Part shown: in pieces, positions 59,337 through 64,000 of the stretch
Layout of the letters: each line of letters begins with the position of its first letter
How positions within the stretch are numbered: the first letter of the stretch is position 1
Assembly: GCA_041905785.1 (NCBI GenBank)
Contig: JAYRKJ010000012.1
Span: 62,001-126,000, forward strand
Direction: 5' to 3'
From: Roseateles_B sp041905785
Lineage (GTDB): Bacteria; Pseudomonadota; Gammaproteobacteria; Burkholderiales; Burkholderiaceae_C
Length of the DNA: 64,000 bases
Notes under the pieces: generated by a model
Seen by the model: the letters and a program-made list of their open reading frames with translations, nothing else
What the model was told of the DNA's origin: nothing
Database searches by the model: none
Program-made: the position numbers and the translations under genes

Positions 59337-62300
59337 ATGAATCCGACCGCCCCGGAACATGCCGCCCTGCTGATCGAAGCCCTGCTGCGCCAGGTCATTG
59401 CCGACAAGCTTTCGCTGGAGCCGCTGTCCATCGGCAGCCGCGAGGCCTTCTTCAGCCTGGGGGTGACCTCGCTGGTCAGCGAAGAGATCCGCGCTGATCT
59501 GGACCGGCATTTCGACGGTCTGTCCAGCACCGTGCTGTTCGAGCAGCCCAATATCGAGCGGCTCTGCCGCTTCCTGGCCGCGCGCGAGCTGTCCCGGCCG
59601 CTGGACGAGCAGCGCCTGCGGCCCCTGCTCGCCCAGCTGGAAGCCCGGAACGCGGCGTCCGCGGGCCTGGCGCTGCAAGAACCGCCGGCACCGCTGGCGC
59701 AGGCGGCCGGTGCGGCTCCCGCGCTGGGCGCTGCGACGGACGGCGTGGCCGTGATCGGCATCAGCGCCCGCCTGCCACGGGCGGCGAACCCGCGCGAGTT
59801 CTGGCGCAATCTGCTGGACCGCATCGACTGCGTGGACGAAGTTCCGCCGCAGCGCTGGGACGCACAGACGCTCTACGAGCTGCGCCAGGACGGCAGCGGC
59901 ATCCGCTCCAAGTGGGGCGGCTTCATCGACGGCGTCGAGCACTTCGATCCGCTGTTCTTCCGCATCTCCCACAAGGAGGCGGAGCAGCTGGATCCGCAGC
60001 AGAAGCTCTTTCTGCAATGCGCCTGGGAGGTGATGGAGGACGCGGGCTACGGCAACGCCGAGCTGCGGCCCTCCCAGCAGGTTGGCGTCTTCGTGGGCGT
60101 GACCTGGAATGAGTTCTCGCTCGTCGCCCAGGACGCGGGGGCGCAGCAGGGCGGCGGCTCGCTGTACTGGGGCATCCCCAACCGCGTGTCCTACTGCCTG
60201 AACCTCAACGGACCGAGCCAGGCCATCGACACGGCGTGCTCCTCGTCGCTGGTGGCAATCCACAACGCCTGCGCCAGCGTGCTCAGCGGCGAATCCGAGA
60301 TGGCCATCGCCGGGGGCGTCAACCTCAACCTGCACCCGGCCAAGTACCGATTCCTCAGCCAGAACCACTTCCTGTCGTCCGAAGGCAAGTGCCGCAGCTT
60401 TGGCGAGGGCGGCGACGGCTATGTGCCGGGCGAAGGCGTGGTGGCCCTGCTGCTGAAGCCGCTGTCCAAGGCGCTGGCGGACGGCGATCATGTCTACGGC
60501 GTGATCCGGGGCAGTGCAACCAACCACGGCGGCAAGGTGACGGGTTACACCGTGCCCAACCCACAGGCCCATACGGAACTGGTGCGCACCGCACTGCAGC
60601 GGGCCGCGCTGGCGCCGGAGCTGGTCGACTACATCGAATGCCATGGCACGGGCACCGAGCTGGGGGATCCCATCGAAATCCGCGGCCTGTGCGGAGCGTT
60701 CGGCCATGACGCCACCGCCACCACCGCCCCCGCCCCCGCCTCGCGCTGCTGGGTCGGTTCGGTGAAGTCCAACATCGGCCACCTGGAGGCCGCCGCGGGC
60801 GCTGCAGGCGTGGTCAAGGTGCTGCTGAGCATGCAGCACGACCTGCTGCCCGCAGGTCTGCACGCCGAAACGGTGAACCGCAAGATCGCCTTTGAGCACA
60901 GCCCCTTCGCGCTGCTCCAGTCCCACCAGCCCTGGACGCCGCGCGAGGGGCGGGGCACGCGGGTGGCAGGCGTCAGCTCTTTCGGTGCCGGCGGCACCAA
61001 CGCTCATCTGGTCCTGGAGAGCCTGGCGCAGGGGCGGCGCTTTGACGAGCAGCCCGGCCCGCATTGGATCGCCCTGTCCGCGCAGAGCGGCCCGCAGCTG
61101 CTGGCCCAGGCCCGCCAGCTGGGCCAGTTCCTGCAGGAGACGGTGCTTGCCGAGGGCGGGACAGGGGCGTCGCGCCCGGCCTGGTCCCTCAGCGCCGTGG
61201 CCTTCACCCTGAGCCACGGCCGCCAGCATTTCCCGCACCGTCTGCTGCTGCGCGTTCAAAGCCTGGGCGAGCTGGCCCAGCGCCTGCTGGCCTGCGAAGA
61301 CCTGGAGGCACTGCCGGCGGGCGTGCTGACCGGCGTCGTGGGCGAACCTGCGCAGGCGAGCGCGGCGGATGCCGATGCCACCGCCCTGGCCTGGATCACC
61401 GGCGCCAGCGACGCCGTTCCCGATGCGGCGCAGCTGCCGCCCTGCCGCGTGCCGCTGCCCACCTATCCCTTCCTGCGCGAACGCTCCTGGCCCACCCAGG
61501 GTCCGGTGCTGGTGACCGAGGCCCTGCTGGCCCAGCTTCAGCACGGCGAGCCGTCCGCGGCCCTGCATCCCCTGATCGACGCGAACGTGTCCACGCTGCG
61601 CAAGCAGCAGTTCCGCAAGCGCCTGCTGCAGTCGGACTATTACCTCAAGGACCACCTGGTGGCGCTGGAGCACGTGGTGCCCGGCGTCTGCCACCTGGAG
61701 CTGGCCATGGCCGCAGCCCAGCTGGCGCTGGACGCCGGCGCGGTGCTGATCCGCGAGGTCTGGTTCACCAATGTGATTGCGGTGCGCCAGGCTTCGCGCG
61801 AAGTCAGCATCACGCTGCAGCCGCGCGAGAGCTGGGTCGAGTACGCGATCAGTGCCGAAGACGACGGCACGCCCTTCTCGCGCGGCCGCCTCGTGCACCA
61901 GGCCGCCGAGGCCATGCCGCGCGCCATCGACCTGGACGCCGTGCGCGCCACGCTGACGCATGAGTGGGAGATCCCTGCGGTCTACCAGCGCTTCGGCCGC
62001 TCGGGTGTGATCCAGAAGCGGACGTTCCAGGTGCTCAAACGCCTGCAGTTCACCGACCCCGCGCAGGGCCTGGCCCTGGCCCGCCTGAGCCTGGATGCCA
62101 GCCTGGCGGCGGACTTCGGCCGCTATACCCTGCACCCCACGCTGATGGACGGCGCCGTGCAGACGGCCATGATGCTGCTCCAGTTCTGCCTGGGCCGTGA
62201 GATTCCCATCCTGCCCATCCACTTCGGGTCGGTCCGCCGACTGCAGCCGCTGCAGCCGGAGGTGCAGGTCCATTGCCAGCTTCGCCACCTGGACGGCAAG

Positions 62301-64000
62301 CGCTTCGACCTCGACATCACCGACCTGCAGGGCCAGGTGCTGGTCGAGATCCGCGACTTCATCCTCAAGGAGATGAAGGACGGCAAGCCCAGCACCGAGG
62401 CGCGCCTGGAGGGTGCGAACCCGCTGCAGCAAATGTCGATGGACGAGGGCGCCGACGTGCCGCTTTACGTCCCGTGCTGGCAGGACGAAGCGCTGCCCGC
62501 TCAGCCGGTCCGCCTGGAGGAGCTGCTGGTGCTGGGCGGCGAGGTGGCCGATGTCGAGGCGCTCAAGTCCAGCCCCGAGCTGGCCGGCGCTCGCGTGCTG
62601 TGGGTGCAGTGGCAGGCCGGCGCCGCGACGGCGCATGAGGACCGCTGGTGCGTCGACCCGGAGGATGCCTCGGCGCTGGCCAGCGTCGTGGACCAGATCC
62701 ATGCGCAAGGACTGCCGTCCCGCGTGCTCCTGCTGTCCGCCGATGAAGGCGCGCAGGCCTTGGAACACCCGGGCCGCACGGTCTTCCTGCTGACCCAGGC
62801 CCTGCTGCCGCGCGCCAAGCAGCTCCAGCTGCTGGTCCATTGCAGCGGCCGGCGCGCCGAGGATCTGGCGCTGGGGGGCTTTTTCAAGACCTTGCGCGTC
62901 GAGCGCCCCAGCTTCAAGGCCAGCGTGCTGCGCAGCGCTTGCGAGCGGCTGGATGCCCGCCTGGCCTCGGCCCTGTGCCGGGAATTCCAGCAGGCGGACA
63001 GCGCGGTCGACCTGCGGCTGCAGGATGGGCAGCGCAGCGCGCTGCGCTGGCAGCGCCAGGCCGCGCGCCATGAGGCCACCGAAGGCGCCTTCAAGCGCGG
63101 CGGCGTCTACCTCGTCACCGGCGGAATGGGCGGCCTGGGACGCATCATGGCCACGCACTTGTCCAGCACGCTGCAGGCCCGCGTCTACCTGGTCGGCCGC
63201 TCCGCGCTGCAGGAAGAAAAGGCGCAGCAGCTGCAGGCCCTGCAGGGTCTGGGCGGTCAGGTGCACTACCTGCCTTGCGACATCGCCGACCTCTCGGCCG
63301 TGCAGGCTCTGGTGGGCCGCATCCAGGCCGAGGCCGGCCGTCTGGACGGCGTGCTGCACGCTGCCGGCGTGATCGAGGATGCCTTCATCCTCAAGAAGCC
63401 CGTGGCCTCCTTCGATCGCACCACGGCGCCCAAGGTGCTGGGCACCCGCAACCTGGACCTCGCCACCGCCGCGCTGCCCCTGGATCTGTTCGTGGTCTTC
63501 TCCTCGGTGACGGCCATCCTCGGCAATGTGGGCCAGTGCGACTACGGCTACGGCAATGCCTATGCCGACCACTTCTGCCACGCCCGTGCCGCGGCCGTGC
63601 AGGCCGGCCAGCGGCGCGGCCGCTCGCTGTCGGTCAACTGGCCGTTCTGGGCGGAGGGAGGCATGAGCCTCACCGAGCGCGAGCAGCAGGCCCTGGCCAA
63701 GGGCTTCGGCATCCATCCGCTCGGCACGGCCGACGGTCTGCAGGCCCTGTCGGATGCCCTGGCCGGCCCGGACGCCCAGGTCGCGGTGCTCAAGGGGGAT
63801 GCGCGCCGCATCGCCCAGGTGCTGGGCTTGCCGGCGGGCGCAGAGCTCGGATCGGCACCACGGGCGCAGGCCCTGGCGAAGGCTTCTGCGGTCCGGGACG
63901 AAGGGCTGGCCTTGCCCGCGCGCATCGAGAGCTATCTGAAGGACCTGCTCTCCACGCAGCTCAAGATCCCCCGCGAACGCCTCAAGGTCAAGGAAAGTTT
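59337..64000 (+). CDS. Trans-acyltransferase-type polyketide synthase (3' end outside window)
   Basis: ATG 59337; 1554 codons are visible with no stop before the window ends. Domains: ACP (about residues 5-80, Ser 45 in LGVTSL); KS (about 140-560) with active Cys 301 in DTACSSSLVA, and His in ECHGTGTELGDP and SNIGHLEAAAG; a KS-to-post-KS linker ending PLPTYPFLRERSW with no acyltransferase; DH (about 740-1020) with His 773 in DHLVALEHVVPGV, where the usual Gly is Leu, and LMDGAVQ; KR (about 1040-1450) with VTGGMGGLG and the Tyr/Asn pair in DYGYGNAYAD; and the start of a second ACP. An external acyltransferase is needed and is not encoded in the window. Confidence 0.93.
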   Translation, partial: MNPTAPEHAALLIEALLRQVIADKLSLEPLSIGSREAFFSLGVTSLVSEEIRADLDRHFDGLSSTVLFEQPNIERLCRFLAARELSRPLDEQRLRPLLAQLEARNAASAGLALQEPPAPLAQAAGAAPALGAATDGVAVIGISARLPRAANPREFWRNLLDRIDCVDEVPPQRWDAQTLYELRQDGSGIRSKWGGFIDGVEHFDPLFFRISHKEAEQLDPQQKLFLQCAWEVMEDAGYGNAELRPSQQVGVFVGVTWNEFSLVAQDAGAQQGGGSLYWGIPNRVSYCLNLNGPSQAIDTACSSSLVAIHNACASVLSGESEMAIAGGVNLNLHPAKYRFLSQNHFLSSEGKCRSFGEGGDGYVPGEGVVALLLKPLSKALADGDHVYGVIRGSATNHGGKVTGYTVPNPQAHTELVRTALQRAALAPELVDYIECHGTGTELGDPIEIRGLCGAFGHDATATTAPAPASRCWVGSVKSNIGHLEAAAGAAGVVKVLLSMQHDLLPAGLHAETVNRKIAFEHSPFALLQSHQPWTPREGRGTRVAGVSSFGAGGTNAHLVLESLAQGRRFDEQPGPHWIALSAQSGPQLLAQARQLGQFLQETVLAEGGTGASRPAWSLSAVAFTLSHGRQHFPHRLLLRVQSLGELAQRLLACEDLEALPAGVLTGVVGEPAQASAADADATALAWITGASDAVPDAAQLPPCRVPLPTYPFLRERSWPTQGPVLVTEALLAQLQHGEPSAALHPLIDANVSTLRKQQFRKRLLQSDYYLKDHLVALEHVVPGVCHLELAMAAAQLALDAGAVLIREVWFTNVIAVRQASREVSITLQPRESWVEYAISAEDDGTPFSRGRLVHQAAEAMPRAIDLDAVRATLTHEWEIPAVYQRFGRSGVIQKRTFQVLKRLQFTDPAQGLALARLSLDASLAADFGRYTLHPTLMDGAVQTAMMLLQFCLGREIPILPIHFGSVRRLQPLQPEVQVHCQLRHLDGKRFDLDITDLQGQVLVEIRDFILKEMKDGKPSTEARLEGANPLQQMSMDEGADVPLYVPCWQDEALPAQPVRLEELLVLGGEVADVEALKSSPELAGARVLWVQWQAGAATAHEDRWCVDPEDASALASVVDQIHAQGLPSRVLLLSADEGAQALEHPGRTVFLLTQALLPRAKQLQLLVHCSGRRAEDLALGGFFKTLRVERPSFKASVLRSACERLDARLASALCREFQQADSAVDLRLQDGQRSALRWQRQAARHEATEGAFKRGGVYLVTGGMGGLGRIMATHLSSTLQARVYLVGRSALQEEKAQQLQALQGLGGQVHYLPCDIADLSAVQALVGRIQAEAGRLDGVLHAAGVIEDAFILKKPVASFDRTTAPKVLGTRNLDLATAALPLDLFVVFSSVTAILGNVGQCDYGYGNAYADHFCHARAAAVQAGQRRGRSLSVNWPFWAEGGMSLTEREQQALAKGFGIHPLGTADGLQALSDALAGPDAQVAVLKGDARRIAQVLGLPAGAELGSAPRAQALAKASAVRDEGLALPARIESYLKDLLSTQLKIPRERLKVKES

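Noticed and set aside
61060..61500. Hidden acyltransferase domain in the PKS after the KS
   Set aside because: The stretch is about 150 residues, has no GHSxG or similar motif and matches the post-KS linker of AT-less synthases.
59208..63716. Long minus-strand open frame (1502 codons) opposite the polyketide synthase
   Set aside because: Antisense shadow; the plus strand shows complete KS, DH and KR motifs.
1..64000. tRNA, rRNA, CRISPR or insertion sequence
   Set aside because: No T-loop-like GGTTCGA words with cloverleaf partners, no spaced direct repeats and no transposase motifs were found by reading.

Overview
The window is about 64 kb of GC-rich (roughly two thirds G+C) bacterial chromosome. 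Gene content and order point to a betaproteobacterium of the order Burkholderiales, most likely the Rubrivivax/Roseateles/Leptothrix or Comamonadaceae branch. The evidence is a complete aa3 cytochrome oxidase operon of beta type (coxB-coxA-small gene-ctaG-DUF2970-coxC, then SURF1-SCO-like-ctaA-ctaB-SCO), the rhodanese-grxC-secB-gpsA block, yqgE-yqgF-pyrR-pyrB-pyrC', a lone Bug/TctC binding protein, and an rpoH gene preceded by a CIRCE operator. No tRNA, rRNA, insertion sequence or CRISPR array was seen.

Layout. 0-6 kb: the 3' part of a giant ChpA/PilL-type chemotaxis kinase and a diguanylate cyclase. 6-13.7 kb: a TetR-controlled tripartite RND efflux operon (regulator, outer-membrane lipoprotein, adaptor, pump) ending in an alpha/beta hydrolase. 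13.7-22.3 kb: photolyase, then a pyrimidine operon that includes a catalytically dead PyrC' and an acyltransferase, then an AMP-phosphorylase-like/PRPP-synthase-like gene pair. 22.3-27.5 kb: hyi, gpmA, and a porin/PstS-like/chemoreceptor trio. 27.6-33.4 kb: housekeeping genes (rhodanese, grxC, secB, gpsA, tctC, trmL, comF, BioC-like). 33.4-43.2 kb: the cytochrome oxidase region. 43.3-44.6 kb: a more AT-rich pocket with two orphan genes. 44.7-50.6 kb: rpoH, cheW, a MASE1 hybrid kinase and a LysR regulator, all on the minus strand.

50.6-64 kb is the most unusual part: the start of a biosynthetic cluster that runs off the right edge. It has a single-domain LuxR-type regulator, then an operon holding a di-haem oxidoreductase that has been split in two. 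The first haem half sits on a secreted protein. The second haem half is fused to the C-terminus of a YeiH-family membrane protein. A phosphopantetheinyl transferase follows. A second operon encodes a LnmK-like double-hotdog protein, an acyl carrier protein, an AMP-forming ligase, a short-chain reductase and a polyketide synthase without a cis acyltransferase (ACP-KS-DH-KR-ACP visible). Both operons are preceded by the same 18-bp dyad, ACTAG-N8-CTAGT, with TATTG exactly 10 bp downstream in each. CTAG is otherwise rare here, so the dyad is a strong candidate for a cluster-specific operator that joins the split haem protein to the polyketide pathway.

Several genes (tetR, yqgE, the AMP-phosphorylase-like gene, the BioC-like gene) have a -10-like hexamer only 6-8 nt before the start codon and no Shine-Dalgarno sequence, which suggests leaderless transcripts. 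All function calls are by reading motifs and context; no database search was possible.
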